Assembly: GCF_005503695.1 (NCBI RefSeq)
Contig: NZ_SCMU01000005.1
Coordinates: 62,001-126,000, forward strand
DNA from: Sphingopyxis sp. 2PD
Lineage (GTDB): Bacteria; Pseudomonadota; Alphaproteobacteria; Sphingomonadales; Sphingomonadaceae
Direction of reading: 5' to 3'
DNA length: 64,000 nt
Shown here piece by piece: positions 1-8,964 of this stretch. The notes under the pieces are model-generated. The model was not told the DNA's origin and ran no database searches. It saw only the letters and a list, made by a program, of their open reading frames with translations. The first letter of the stretch is position 1; every line of letters begins with the position of its first letter. The position numbers were made by a program, and so were the translations under genes.

Positions 1-685
1 GTCCGTCGGACGATCCGATCCACACCGTCTGCGCCGATGCCGGGGGGCAGCCCGCGAACGGGCTGTCGGGCGCCTCTTCGCGGACGATGCCCTTCGCCGC
101 TTTGGCGCGTTTGATCGCTGCGCAGAAAGGCTCGCGGATCGCGGCATCGAACGCCTCGCCGCTGGTGAACAGGTCGAGCGGTTGCAGCCGTTTGGCGCGA
201 TTGCGATCCCACAGCAGCGTCGCAAAGCTGGTCATGCCATGGGCGCCGCCGGTATAAGTCTGGATCTCCGCCGACAGGCTCAGGAAGCGCGGCGTGTTCG
301 ACACACGTTGCCATGTCTGCAAATGGCTATGCTTGCGATAGGGAAAGCCCGCTTTCTCGGCTGCGGCCTTGTCACGCCCCGCCGCCGCGATCAGGGCATC
401 GCGCCTCGTCGCGCGGTCATTATCCAGCCACGCGGCGAGATCCGGAATCGTCGCGGCCTCACGCGGATAGGCGTAAGCAAACTCGATCAGGTCATTGCTT
501 TCGCTGACGTTGGACGCTGCCGCGTTTTTCGCCTCCACGTCGGCTACGCCGTCAGGCGGCGCGCCGGGAACCGCAGCTGCGGCCGCCTGCTCGGCGGGCG
601 TCGGCGGATCCTCGGCACAGGCGGCAAGCAGCGCCGCACCGGTCAGGAGCAGCAGGGCGGAACGGGGCCGAATTTCTGTCGTCAT
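1..685 (-). CDS. PdaC/DUF3298-type lipoprotein, 3' end outside the window
   Basis: The reading frame starts at an ATG at 685 on the minus strand and stays open to the left edge, so about 228 N-terminal residues are visible. Residues 1-23 form a lipoprotein signal ending in LLAAC, which predicts lipidation at Cys23. A low-complexity Ala/Pro linker follows. The body contains FAYAYP and the segment YTGGAHG, which is typical of the DUF4163/DUF3298 (PdaC, RsiV-like) fold. No enzymatic activity is claimed. The gene is divergent from the aminopeptidase at 741, with 55 bp between the starts. The envelope location is inferred from the lipobox. Confidence 0.8.
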   Translation of the reverse strand, partial: MTTEIRPRSALLLLTGAALLAACAEDPPTPAEQAAAAAVPGAPPDGVADVEAKNAAASNVSESNDLIEFAYAYPREAATIPDLAAWLDNDRATRRDALIAAAGRDKAAAEKAGFPYRKHSHLQTWQRVSNTPRFLSLSAEIQTYTGGAHGMTSFATLLWDRNRAKRLQPLDLFTSGEAFDAAIREPFCAAIKRAKAAKGIVREEAPDSPFAGCPPASAQTVWIGSSDG

Positions 686-740
686 GTCAGCATAACGCCG
701 GGAATCGACAAAATATCCCCGGCGGCCTAGCACCGTCGGC

Positions 741-2144
741 ATGACCGACTATTCCGACCTGATCCAGCCCGACAAGGGGCAGGACGCGCGCACGATCCAT
801 CTTGTCGACAAAAAGGGCTATGACGAATGGCTCAAGAGCCGCAGCGCCCGCGAACGCGCGCACCTGGCCGCGGTCGGCTTCAAGCCCGACCCCTATGTCC
901 ACGCGATCCTGCCGGGTGACGACCCCGACAATTGGGCGGTCGTCACCACCGTCGCGAAGGTCGACAGCCTGTCGGCGTGGTGCCTTGCCAAACTGGGCCA
1001 GATCCTGCCCGCCGGACGCTATCGGCTCGAAGGTCAGCAACCCGGCAAGGCGCTGTTCGGGTGGATGAGCGCGCAATATCGTTTCGACACTTATCGCACG
1101 AAGGTCGAGAGCAAGGGGCCGCGCGTGCTGCTGACCAGCGATGTCGGCGCGATCGCACCGATGGTGGCCGAAATGCGCGCGGTCGCGCTGGTTCGCGACA
1201 TGGTGAACACCCCCGCCGCCGATATGGGGCCCGCCGCGATCGAAAAGGCCGCCGAACGGATCGCCAAGGCGCATGGCGGCAAGCTGACCGTCACCAAGGG
1301 CGAGGCGCTGGAACAGGGCTATCCGATGATCCACGCGGTCGGACGTGCCGCCGCCAAGCACCACGCCCCACGGCTGATCGAGATCGAATGGGGCAAGGAC
1401 GGCGACCCGCGCATCGCGTTGGTCGGCAAGGGGATCAGTTTCGACAGCGGCGGGCTCGACATCAAACCGGCGTCGGGCATGCGGCTGATGAAAAAGGATA
1501 TGGGCGGCGCGGCGCATGTGCTGGCGCTCGCCGAACTGGTGATGGCGAGCGGGCTGCCGGTGCGGCTGCACTGTCTGGTCGCCGCGGCAGAAAATGCGAT
1601 CTCCGCCGACGCCTTCCGTCCCGGTGACGTGCTGAAGAGCCGTCTTGGCCTGACGGTCGAGATCGGCAACACCGATGCCGAGGGCCGATTGGTGCTGGGC
1701 GACGCGCTGGCGAAGGCGGGCGAGGACAAGCCCGAGCTGATCATCGATTTCGCGACGCTGACCGGGGCCGCGCGCGTCGCGCTCGGTCCCGACCTCCCGC
1801 CGCTGTTCGCCAATGATGACGCGCTGGCCGACGCGATGCTGGCCGCCGGTACCGACCGCGACGATCCTTTGTGGCGAATGCCGCTATGGGACGGCTATGC
1901 CGAGCTCCTCGAAACCGACGTCGCCGACCTTGGCAATGCCGGCAGCTCGGCCTTTGCCGGGACGATCACCGCCGCGCTGTTTCTCAAACGCTTTGTACCC
2001 GATGGCGCGCTATGGGCGCATCTCGACACCTTTGCCTGGCGCCCGTCGGCCAAGCCCGGGCGGCCCAAGGGGGGCGCCGCGCTGGGGCTGCGCGCCGCAT
2101 GGGCCATGCTGCAGGCGCGATACGACCGGCGCGGCAGGGGTTGA
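741..2144 (+). CDS. M17 leucyl aminopeptidase family protein
   Basis: This 467-residue protein is a cytosolic dinuclear-metal aminopeptidase that removes N-terminal residues from peptides. The C-terminal catalytic half carries the family hallmarks: VGKGISFDSGGLDIKP (about residues 228-243, with metal and substrate ligands Lys230 and Asp235) and the signature NTDAEGRL at 310-317. The N-terminal third is less conserved, as usual in M17. Length fits the family (about 460-500). An NlpC/P60 gene follows after 67 bp and argC after that, all on the same strand, so co-transcription is plausible. Substrate preference, and whether this is PepA or a PepB-like paralogue, cannot be told from sequence. Confidence 0.93.
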   Translation: MTDYSDLIQPDKGQDARTIHLVDKKGYDEWLKSRSARERAHLAAVGFKPDPYVHAILPGDDPDNWAVVTTVAKVDSLSAWCLAKLGQILPAGRYRLEGQQPGKALFGWMSAQYRFDTYRTKVESKGPRVLLTSDVGAIAPMVAEMRAVALVRDMVNTPAADMGPAAIEKAAERIAKAHGGKLTVTKGEALEQGYPMIHAVGRAAAKHHAPRLIEIEWGKDGDPRIALVGKGISFDSGGLDIKPASGMRLMKKDMGGAAHVLALAELVMASGLPVRLHCLVAAAENAISADAFRPGDVLKSRLGLTVEIGNTDAEGRLVLGDALAKAGEDKPELIIDFATLTGAARVALGPDLPPLFANDDALADAMLAAGTDRDDPLWRMPLWDGYAELLETDVADLGNAGSSAFAGTITAALFLKRFVPDGALWAHLDTFAWRPSAKPGRPKGGAALGLRAAWAMLQARYDRRGRG

Positions 2145-2211
2145 ACATTCTTGATATGCGGACCCCGGCTGGTCTAATGGCGCGCGACTGTCCGCGCCCA
2201 GCGGACGTCGG

Positions 2212-3174
2212 ATGACAACAGGACGGCAAGTGACAGGTCAGAGCGGCGACAATTCAGCGGCAAATCGCGTTCGCATGGGGCGCCCCGGCGCCGTGGGCGC
2301 GGGTCGCGATCGCTTTGGCCTGACCGGCACATCGCAGGCCTATGACCCGCGCATCGTCGCGATCCGCCCCGACCTGGCCGACATCGCAGTCGCCGGCCAG
2401 CATTTCGCCCCGCATTATGCCGCGCCGATGATGCGCAGCGGCGTGCTGCCCGCCGCGGTGCTGCGCGGATCGCCGTCGCTCGACGCCGACCAGACGAGCG
2501 AGCTGCTGTTCGGCGAAGGTTTTGCGCTGCTCGACCTCACCGGCGGCTGGGCGTGGGGATATTGTCTTGCCGACCATTATGTCGGCTATCTGTCGGCGGA
2601 CGCGCTCGCCGCGCCGATCGCGCCGACGCACCGCGTCGAGATGATCGAGGCGATCCTGCACAATGCGCCTGACGCCGCGAGCGGCGGCCCCGCGGTACTG
2701 CCGCGCGGCGCGCTGGTGATGGGCGAGATCGAGGGCGAATGGCTGGCGACCGCGCACGGTTATTTGCCGCTGGCCGCGCTGGTCGAGGTTGGCGCCGAAG
2801 ACAGCGACCCCGCAGGACGCGCCGAGGAGCTGATCGGCACGCCCTATCTGTGGGGCGGCCGCACGTCGAAGGGCATCGACTGTTCGGGCCTCGTCCAGCT
2901 GAGCTGGGCTGCCGCGGGGGTCCAGTTGCCGCGCGACAGCGACCTGCAACTCGCATCGCTCGGCGCGGACAAGGATGTCGACCCGGCGGCGCTCGCGCGC
3001 GGCGACCTCGTATTTTTCCCCGGCCATGTCGGCATCATGGCCGACGAGCGCAACATCATCCATGCCAGCCGACGATGGATGGCGGTGAAAGCAGAACCGC
3101 TGGCCGACGTCATCGCGCGATCGGCTGCCAAGGATCATGATCCGCCGGTGAGCGGATATAAACGACTGCGATAA
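2212..3174 (+). CDS. C40 (NlpC/P60) peptidase
   Basis: The 320-residue protein has an N-terminal SH3-like region (about residues 80-195) and a C-terminal NlpC/P60 cysteine peptidase domain (about 200-315). The catalytic Cys lies in KGIDCSGLVQ (Cys224). His272 in FFPGHVGIM and His284 in NIIHAS fit the remaining active-site positions. This family cleaves peptidoglycan stem peptides, commonly gamma-D-Glu to diamino acid bonds, or recycles them. No signal peptide is visible, so a cytoplasmic role, perhaps in muropeptide recycling next to the aminopeptidase, is possible. The start is taken at ATG 2212; an ATG at 2275 is an alternative. argC follows after 3 bp. Confidence 0.92.
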   Translation: MTTGRQVTGQSGDNSAANRVRMGRPGAVGAGRDRFGLTGTSQAYDPRIVAIRPDLADIAVAGQHFAPHYAAPMMRSGVLPAAVLRGSPSLDADQTSELLFGEGFALLDLTGGWAWGYCLADHYVGYLSADALAAPIAPTHRVEMIEAILHNAPDAASGGPAVLPRGALVMGEIEGEWLATAHGYLPLAALVEVGAEDSDPAGRAEELIGTPYLWGGRTSKGIDCSGLVQLSWAAAGVQLPRDSDLQLASLGADKDVDPAALARGDLVFFPGHVGIMADERNIIHASRRWMAVKAEPLADVIARSAAKDHDPPVSGYKRLR

Positions 3175-3177
3175 GAT

Positions 3178-4104
3178 ATGACAAAGACGGTTTTCATCGA
3201 CGGCGCGGCGGGAACGACGGGCCTCGAAATCGCTGAGCGGCTTGCCGGACGGCGCGAGTTTTCGCTGCTGACGCTGGACGATACGCGCCGCAAGGATGCC
3301 GATGCGCGGCGCGAAGCACTGAACGACGCCGATTTCGTCATCCTCTGCCTGCCCGACGATGCCGCGCGCGAAGCGGTGGAGATGATCGCCAATGATCGCA
3401 CCCGGGTGATCGACGCGTCGACCGCGCATCGGGTCGCACCTGGCTGGGTCTATGGCTTTCCCGAAGTCAGCGGACATGACGCCGTCGCCGGCGCCGCGCG
3501 CGTGTCGAACCCCGGCTGTTATTCGACCGGTTTCATTGCGCTCGTCGCACCGCTCGTGCGCGCGGGTCTGCTCCCTGCCGACTGGGCCTATATCTGCTAC
3601 GCGGTCAGCGGCTATTCGGGCGGCGGCAAGGCGCTGATCGAACGCTTCGAAGCGGACCGCGACATCGCTTGGCGCGGCTATGCGCTGACGCTCGGCCACA
3701 AGCATGTGCCCGAGATGCAGGCGCAGTGCGGGCTCGCGATCGGCCCGCTCTTTTCGCCCGCAGTGATCCCCGCGCATCGCGGGATGGTGGTCGAGGTTCC
3801 GTTGCCGCTCGGCGCGATGCCCGGTGCCGCGTCGCCCGACGCCTTGCGCACGGCGCTCGCCGATTTTTACGGCGCGAGCCCGGTGGTCGTCATGGGCGAA
3901 GCGCCGACCGACGGCGAAATGCTGCTCCGCGCCTCCGACGCGGGTGATGACCGGATCGCGCTGTTCGTCTTTGCCAATGCTGATGCCAGCCAGGCGCGCC
4001 TCGTCGCGCGGCTCGACAATCTGGGCAAGGGCGCAAGCGGTGCCTGTGTCCAGAACCTCAACATCATGGCGGGATTGCCGGAGACGGCAGGGCTGCGGAT
4101 TTGA
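3178..4104 (+). CDS. argC: N-acetyl-gamma-glutamyl-phosphate reductase
   Basis: The enzyme reduces N-acetyl-glutamyl-5-phosphate to the semialdehyde with NADPH, the third step of arginine synthesis. The N-terminal Rossmann motif GAAGTTG lies at residues 9-15, and the catalytic Cys is Cys114 in RVSNPGCYSTGF. At 308 residues it matches the shorter, type 2 ArgC form rather than the roughly 345-residue form. It starts 3 bp after the NlpC/P60 stop codon, so the two are probably translated from one message. argG, a later enzyme of the pathway, lies separately at 37949. Confidence 0.95.
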   Translation: MTKTVFIDGAAGTTGLEIAERLAGRREFSLLTLDDTRRKDADARREALNDADFVILCLPDDAAREAVEMIANDRTRVIDASTAHRVAPGWVYGFPEVSGHDAVAGAARVSNPGCYSTGFIALVAPLVRAGLLPADWAYICYAVSGYSGGGKALIERFEADRDIAWRGYALTLGHKHVPEMQAQCGLAIGPLFSPAVIPAHRGMVVEVPLPLGAMPGAASPDALRTALADFYGASPVVVMGEAPTDGEMLLRASDAGDDRIALFVFANADASQARLVARLDNLGKGASGACVQNLNIMAGLPETAGLRI

Positions 4105-4288
4105 CCTCCTTCCCCCTTGATGGGGGAAGGATACGTCGCCTTATCGCGCAGCGATTAGGCAACGTTGGATGGGGGTGATGGTGCGTCTTTGCACGGTCAT
4201 CTCAGGCCGATACAGCACCCCCACCGCTGCGACTAGGCCAGCAAGCTGGCAAGTCTCGCTGCCTCCCCCATCAAGGGGGAGGAAGGAT
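4105..4288. repeat. Intergenic palindromic repeat R1
   Basis: The left end (4108-4130) and right end (4262-4288) are each short hairpins built on CCCCCTTGATGGGGG-type sequence, and the two ends are complementary to each other. The middle carries words shared with other copies, such as the serine-tRNA-like but non-tRNA CTGCGACTAG and AAGTCTCGCTGCC. It lies between convergent genes (argC and the 71-residue gene), where it may end transcription from both sides. It resembles R2 (6041), R7 (43692) and R9 (51774). Confidence 0.85.
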
Positions 4289-4290
4289 AT

Positions 4291-4506
4291 TCAATGCACC
4301 GTGTCGAGAACATCCTCGGCCGCCAGATAGGTGATCAGCCGTTCGATCTGCCGCCAGCGCGCGAAATGGACGTGATTGCCCAGCACGCGATATTGCTCGG
4401 CGCGCGCGGCGGCGGCGAAGCCGGCCTCTTCGCCGTGCATGCGGATCAGCGCATGGGCGTCTTCGACCGCGGCGCGATCGGACAGAAATGGTGCAGGCAG
4501 ATGCAT
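4291..4506 (-). CDS. Small conserved protein, possibly DUF6961
   Basis: A 71-residue soluble protein without signal peptide or membrane segment. It is rich in Ala, Glu and His, and much of it reads as helix (DRAAVEDAHALIRMHGEEAG). I recall similar proteins of this size in sphingomonads under the label DUF6961, but this is from memory. The start ATG at 4506 has only a weak purine stretch upstream. It ends against repeat R1, which separates it from the convergent argC. Function is unknown. Confidence 0.65.
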   Translation of the reverse strand: MHLPAPFLSDRAAVEDAHALIRMHGEEAGFAAAARAEQYRVLGNHVHFARWRQIERLITYLAAEDVLDTVH

Positions 4507-4689
4507 GGAGTCCCCGTCCGTTGCCTTGGAGCGCCCCTCCTAAACCGCGCCCCTCACCGCGCCGTTCCCAACCATGATGAAGATTCGGGTAAGGTTAATC
4601 GCGATCGCTCCGCTGTTAACCGCGTTCGTCGCCGCGCCGCCGATGTTTCAACCCTTTGCCGCCGCGCATCAGCCGTGTAGGTAAGAGCG

Positions 4690-6033
4690 ATGCGCAAGAT
4701 CCTGAAATATGTCGCCCTCGCCCTTTTGCTGCTCGTCGTGATCGGTGGCGTCACGCTCTACATCATGTCGCGGCCCGATGTGGCGCGCTTCTCGACCGCC
4801 GAACTCAGCGGCCGAGTGCCGGTGATGGCGTCGCAAAAGACCGAGACATTCCCGACGATCAACGTCCCCGAAGCGACAAGCTGGCCCGCGGGGCAGGCGC
4901 CGCGCGCCGCACAGGGGCTGGCAGTCGCCCGTTTTGCCGAAGGGCTCGACCATCCGCGCACGATGCTCGTGCTGCCCAATGGCGACGTACTCGTCGCGGA
5001 ATCGCAGAGCCCGCCGCGCGATACGTCGGGGATCGAAGGCAAGATCATGAACCGCCTGATGACCAAGGGCGGCACCAGCCGCCGTCCGTCGGCGAACCGC
5101 ATCACCCTGCTCCGCGATGCCGACGGCGACGGCAAGGCCGAGGTCCGGACTGCCTATCTGACCGGGCTCAACTCGCCCTATGGCATGGCGCTGGTCGGGA
5201 CGACGCTCTACGTCGCCAACACCGACGCGCTGCTCGCCTTCCCCTATGTCGCGGGGGAAACGAAGATGAGTGGGAAGCCCACGAAAATCGTCGACTTGCC
5301 CGCCAAGGGCACCAATCGTCACTGGACGAAAAGCCTTGTCGCTGCCCCCAACGGCTGGCTCTATGTCGGCGTCGGGGCTGACAGCAATATCGGCGAAGCG
5401 GGCATGAACCGCGAATTCCGCCGCGCCAGCGTGCTCGAAGTCAGGCCCGAACAGAAATATATCCGCACCTTCGCCGGGGGCATCCGCAATCCCGTCGGGC
5501 TCGGTTTCCATCCGGGCAGCGAGCGACTGTGGGCGGTCGTCAACGAACGCGATATGCTCGGCAGCGACCTCGTCCCCGACTATCTGACCGATGTCACCGA
5601 AGGCGATTTTTATGGCTGGCCCTGGTATTATTGGGGCGGGTTCGTCGACCCGCGCGTCGAACCCGAGGCCGAGGATCGCCGCCAATATGTGAAGCGCCCC
5701 GAATATGGGCTCGGCGCGCACACCGCGCCGCTGGGCATGACCTTTACCCAGGGGCTCGACCTCGGCGAGCGCTGGGCCAACGGCGCATTGATCGCGCTGC
5801 ACGGGTCATGGAACCGCGAGCCGGTCGCGGGTTACAGCGTCGTGTTCGTGAAATTCGGTGCCAACGGCAAGCCCGTCGACGCGCTGCCCGTCACCCTGCT
5901 CGACCAGTTTCTGGGCAAGGACGGCAAAACCACCCGCGGCCGTCCGGCCGACGTCAAGGTCGCGAAGGACGGCAGCGCGCTGGTCGCCGACGACACCGGC
6001 GGGGTGATCTGGCGGGTCGCGAAGGCGGGGTAA
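4690..6033 (+). CDS. PQQ-dependent sugar dehydrogenase-like protein, membrane anchored
   Basis: A 447-residue protein with an N-terminal membrane segment (residues about 7-26, ALALLLLVVIGGVTLYIM) followed by a periplasmic beta-propeller of the glucose/sorbosone dehydrogenase superfamily. Propeller features include AEGLDHPRTMLVLPNGDVLVAE, a calcium-type loop DADGDGKAEV, FAGGIRNPVGLGFHPGS and GDFYGWPWYYWGG. Members oxidise aldoses or sorbosone with PQQ, but many annotated members have no tested substrate. No pqq synthesis genes are in the window. It probably forms its own unit, preceded by about 180 bp without a gene and followed by repeat R2. Confidence 0.88.
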   Translation: MRKILKYVALALLLLVVIGGVTLYIMSRPDVARFSTAELSGRVPVMASQKTETFPTINVPEATSWPAGQAPRAAQGLAVARFAEGLDHPRTMLVLPNGDVLVAESQSPPRDTSGIEGKIMNRLMTKGGTSRRPSANRITLLRDADGDGKAEVRTAYLTGLNSPYGMALVGTTLYVANTDALLAFPYVAGETKMSGKPTKIVDLPAKGTNRHWTKSLVAAPNGWLYVGVGADSNIGEAGMNREFRRASVLEVRPEQKYIRTFAGGIRNPVGLGFHPGSERLWAVVNERDMLGSDLVPDYLTDVTEGDFYGWPWYYWGGFVDPRVEPEAEDRRQYVKRPEYGLGAHTAPLGMTFTQGLDLGERWANGALIALHGSWNREPVAGYSVVFVKFGANGKPVDALPVTLLDQFLGKDGKTTRGRPADVKVAKDGSALVADDTGGVIWRVAKAG

Positions 6034-6040
6034 AAAAGTT

Positions 6041-6215
6041 CCCTCCCCCTTGATGGGAGAGGCAGCGAGACTTTGAAGCTTGCTTCCTAGTCGCAGTGGT
6101 GGGGGTGCGCTGTCGGCCTGACATGACGGCGAAAGGGCGCGCCGTCACCCTCATCCAACTCCGCCTAATCGCTTCGCGATAAGGCTCCGTATCCTTCTCC
6201 CATCAAGGGAGAAGG
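6041..6215. repeat. Intergenic palindromic repeat R2
   Basis: The ends (6041-6060, and 6193-6215 with CCTTCTCCCATCAAGGGAG) are complementary. The inner segment GGCAGCGAGACTT, then CTAGTCGCAG and TGGGGGTG, matches parts of R1 and R7. It occupies the gap between the convergent sugar dehydrogenase and dnaN genes, starting 8 bp after one stop codon and ending 9 bp from the other. A long stem-loop transcript end for both genes is plausible. Confidence 0.85.
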
Positions 6216-6223
6216 AAATTGCG

Positions 6224-7339
6224 TCAAACCCGCATCGGCATCAGCACGTACAGCGCCGGGCTCTTCTCGCTTTCGCGGATTAGCGTCGGGGCGTTCGCAT
6301 CGGCGAGGTGCAGTTCGACGCTGTCGCCGTCGACCTGGCCGAGGATGTCGCTGAGGTAACGGGCGTTGAAGCCGATCTCCATCATGTCGCTGTCATAGGC
6401 CGCCGCCACTTCTTCAGCCGCGGTGCCGTTTTCGGGGCTGGTCACGCTGAGGGTGATGCGGTCCTTGTCGAGCCCGACCTTGACCGCGCGCGTCTTTTCG
6501 CTGGCGATCGTCGAAACGCGGTCAACACCCTGATAGAGGCTCTTGGGATCGACCTTGAGCAATTTGTCGTTCGCAGTCGGAATGACGCGGCTGTAATCGG
6601 GGAAGGTGCCGTCGATCAGCTTCGAGGTCAGGATCGCGTTGCCAAGCTGGAAACGCACCTTCGACGCCGACAGGCTGATTTCGACATTGCCCTCGGCCTC
6701 GTCGAGCAGCTTGCGGATTTCGGTGACGCATTTGCGCGGCACGATGACGTCGGGCATCGACGCCGCGCCATCGGGGCGCGTGACGGTGTAGCGCGCGAGG
6801 CGGTGGCCGTCGGTCGCCGCGGCCTTCAGCACTGGGCCCGAGGCATCCTCGGCGACGTGCAGGAAGATGCCGTTTAGATAATAGCGCGTTTCCTCGGTCG
6901 AAATCGCAAAACGCGTCTTGTCGATGATCTGGATCAGTTCGGCGACCGGCAACTCGAAATTCGTCGGCAGGTCGCCCTCGGCGATCACCGGGAAATCGTC
7001 GCGCGGCAGCGTCGGCAGGTTGAAGTTCGAACGGCCGGCCTTGACCTGCATCTTGCCCTCGGCGGCGGCCAGGCTGACCTCGGCGCCCTCAGGCAGCTTG
7101 CGGGCGATTTCGAACAGGGTGTGCGCCGACACGGTGGTCGTCCCCGCGGTTTCGACCTTGGCCGCGATCGTTTCGACAACCTGCAGGTCGAGGTCGGTCG
7201 CCATCAGTTTCAGCTGGCCGGTGCTGTCGGCTTCGATCAGGACGTTCGAAAGGATGGGAATGGTATTGCGCCGCTCGACCACCGACTGGACGTGGCCAAG
7301 GCTCTTCAACAACACCGCGCGTTCGATCGTCGCTTTCAT
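6224..7339 (-). CDS. dnaN: DNA polymerase III beta subunit (sliding clamp)
   Basis: The 371-residue protein starts MKATIERAVLLKSLGHVQSV and contains three clamp folds. Typical segments include ERRNTIPILSNVLIEA, GRSNFNLPTLPRDDFP, RYYLNGIFLH, TDGHRLARY and the C-terminal YVLMPMRV, where the final residues border the partner-binding pocket. As a ring dimer it tethers DNA polymerase III to the template. The frame stays open far upstream of 7339, but the start at 7339 gives the standard N-terminus and length. It is not next to dnaA or recF here, as is common in alphaproteobacteria. Repeat R2 lies just beyond its 3' end. Confidence 0.98.
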   Translation of the reverse strand: MKATIERAVLLKSLGHVQSVVERRNTIPILSNVLIEADSTGQLKLMATDLDLQVVETIAAKVETAGTTTVSAHTLFEIARKLPEGAEVSLAAAEGKMQVKAGRSNFNLPTLPRDDFPVIAEGDLPTNFELPVAELIQIIDKTRFAISTEETRYYLNGIFLHVAEDASGPVLKAAATDGHRLARYTVTRPDGAASMPDVIVPRKCVTEIRKLLDEAEGNVEISLSASKVRFQLGNAILTSKLIDGTFPDYSRVIPTANDKLLKVDPKSLYQGVDRVSTIASEKTRAVKVGLDKDRITLSVTSPENGTAAEEVAAAYDSDMMEIGFNARYLSDILGQVDGDSVELHLADANAPTLIRESEKSPALYVLMPMRV

Positions 7340-7511
7340 TCTAATCCGCCATCCCTGTGTTCCGCGGGAAAAGTCCCTGAGGGACAAGGCGTCGGCGGCG
7401 ATTCGCTGCCCCGATTCCCGGCCCCTGAAAATGCCCACCTTCCTTAACGCACGCATCAGCACGTGCAAGCCATGCTTGCAAAGCATCCCCAATCGCGCGA
7501 ACGAAGGCGCG

Positions 7512-8009
7512 ATGCGGCTCCGGGCTTTCTTAATTGCGACATTGGCGGCGCTGCCGGCCACGACGCTTGCCGCCACCCCGACCGCGCTCGGCATTTTCGA
7601 TGGCTGGGGCGCCTTCCGCGACCCCGCCACGCCGCGCTGCTACGCGCTGGCGGCACCCTCGGCAACGATCGGCACACCAACGGTCAAGGGCTATGCCAGC
7701 GTCGGTTACTGGCCGAAATCGCGGATCCGCGGGCAATTCTATGTCCGCCTGTCAAAGGCGCGCGCGCCAGGGCGCGACCTGCGCCTGACGATCGGTAGCC
7801 GCCGCTTCATCCTGACCGGCAACGGCGCGCATGGCTGGGCCAGCGACGCGCGGATGGACGCCGCGATCATAGCCGCGATGCGATCGGCCCCCAGCATGAG
7901 CGTCACGAGCAGCACGGCGACCGGCGGTGCGATCGCCGATACCTATCGGCTGCGTGGTGCGGCGACGGCGATCGACGCCGCGGCATTGGGGTGCGCCAAG
8001 ATCCGTTGA
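7512..8009 (+). CDS. Secreted protein of unknown function
   Basis: A 165-residue protein with a clear signal peptide (MRLRAFLIATLAALPATTLAA, predicted cut near residue 21). The mature part contains GIFDGWGAFRDPATPRCYALAAPS and YASVGYWPKSRIRGQFYVRLS. This loosely recalls periplasmic proteins of the invasion-associated locus B type, but I cannot confirm a family. Two Cys residues (near 45 and 161) could form a disulphide. The start ATG at 7512 is 172 bp from the dnaN start on the other strand, leaving room for divergent promoters. The periplasmic location is inferred from the signal peptide. Confidence 0.75.
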   Translation: MRLRAFLIATLAALPATTLAATPTALGIFDGWGAFRDPATPRCYALAAPSATIGTPTVKGYASVGYWPKSRIRGQFYVRLSKARAPGRDLRLTIGSRRFILTGNGAHGWASDARMDAAIIAAMRSAPSMSVTSSTATGGAIADTYRLRGAATAIDAAALGCAKIR

Positions 8010-8030
8010 TCGCGAGACGGGCGGCGACGC

Positions 8031-8912
8031 CTAGGCGCGCGCTAATTTCGTCAGCTCGACCGCGAGGAAATCGAGTACCAGCCGTACGCGCGGGACATGG
8101 CGCAATCGTTCGTGCGTCAGCAGCCACAGCCCTGTAGTGTCTTCCTGCTTGGGCGGGATGCAGCGGATCAGATCGGGTTCGCGGTCGGCAATGAAGGCGG
8201 GCAGAACGGTAAGCCCCATCCCCGATCGCACCCCGGCGAGCAGGCCGGTGGCGCTGTCATATTTCATCACCACCGCCTCCTCGAGCCCATATTGCCTGAG
8301 CCAAGCCAGATAGGGTTCCCACACCCCGCCGCCGCCGCCGATGAACGGATGCGCGGCAAGTTGCTCACGACTGTGCGGGATGCCGTGGCGGTCGGCGTAA
8401 TCTCGGCTGCAATAGACCGTCCACGGATTGTCGGCGATGCGGCGCCCGACCAGTCCCGCGCCGGTCGGCTGCTTGCTGCTGCGGATCGCGATGTCGACGG
8501 CGCCGCTCGCCAGATCGCGCGCCTCGTCCGAGGTATCGAGCTGGATATGGATGCCGGGATGTGCGGCGCGCAAATCGCGCAGGATCGGTGGCAGGATGGT
8601 GACCGCAAAAATCTCCATCGTCGTCAGGCTGACCGTGCCGCCGACTTCGCGCGATGAAGCACTGGCCGCTTCGCCGAACCGGGCCGCCGCGTCGCGGACC
8701 GCCGCGGCGCTGCCCAGCATCGCCTCGCCCACCGGGGTCAGCGCATAGCCCGCCTGCCGCCGTTCGAACAGGTTGAGCCCGGTCGCTTCCTCCAGCGCCG
8801 CGATGCGCCGCGCGACGGTGGTCTGGCTGACGCGCAGCGCCTGCGCCGCGGACAGGGTGCTGCCCGTTTCGGCCACCGCCAGAAAGGCTTTCAGGTCGTT
8901 CCAATCATACAT
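8031..8912 (-). CDS. LysR-family transcriptional regulator
   Basis: A 293-residue regulator with an N-terminal winged helix-turn-helix (residues 2-61, DLKAFLAVAETGSTLSAAQA then SQTTVARRIAALEEATG). The usual periplasmic-binding-like effector domain follows (about 90-290), containing GGTVSLTTMEIFAVTILPPI and DIAIRSS. It is divergent from the UrcA gene, with 151 bp between the starts. A perfect 20-bp palindrome lies 32 bp upstream of its start codon, which fits autoregulation with control of the divergent gene, the classic LysR arrangement. The inducer is unknown. Confidence 0.94.
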   Translation of the reverse strand: MYDWNDLKAFLAVAETGSTLSAAQALRVSQTTVARRIAALEEATGLNLFERRQAGYALTPVGEAMLGSAAAVRDAAARFGEAASASSREVGGTVSLTTMEIFAVTILPPILRDLRAAHPGIHIQLDTSDEARDLASGAVDIAIRSSKQPTGAGLVGRRIADNPWTVYCSRDYADRHGIPHSREQLAAHPFIGGGGGVWEPYLAWLRQYGLEEAVVMKYDSATGLLAGVRSGMGLTVLPAFIADREPDLIRCIPPKQEDTTGLWLLTHERLRHVPRVRLVLDFLAVELTKLARA

Positions 8913-8944
8913 GGCGTCTTGTGCGTCATAAGCGTGGCCGCGGC

Positions 8945-8964
8945 ATTCTGCAATTTTGCAGAAT
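8945..8964. promoter_or_regulatory. Perfect palindrome, candidate LysR operator
   Basis: The sequence ATTCTGCAATTTTGCAGAAT has 9-bp perfect arms and a 2-bp centre. It lies in the divergent region between the LysR gene (start 8912) and the UrcA gene (start 9064). Size and symmetry fit a LysR recognition site, including T-N11-A spacing. Assignment to the adjacent regulator rests on position only. Confidence 0.6.

Noticed and set aside
182-730. Open frame on the plus strand at the left edge
   Set aside because: It is the shadow of the minus-strand lipoprotein gene, which has a lipobox and a family motif.
2254-3777. Open frame of about 500 codons on the minus strand over the NlpC/P60 and argC genes
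   Set aside because: It is antisense to two genes with full catalytic motifs; the product has shadow-frame composition.
4294-4680. Open frame on the plus strand after repeat R1
   Set aside because: It is mostly antisense to the better-supported 71-residue gene, and its C-terminal part has no features.
7340-7630. 5' extension of dnaN
   Set aside because: The extension would add about 97 residues before the standard clamp N-terminus; no homologous extension is known to me.
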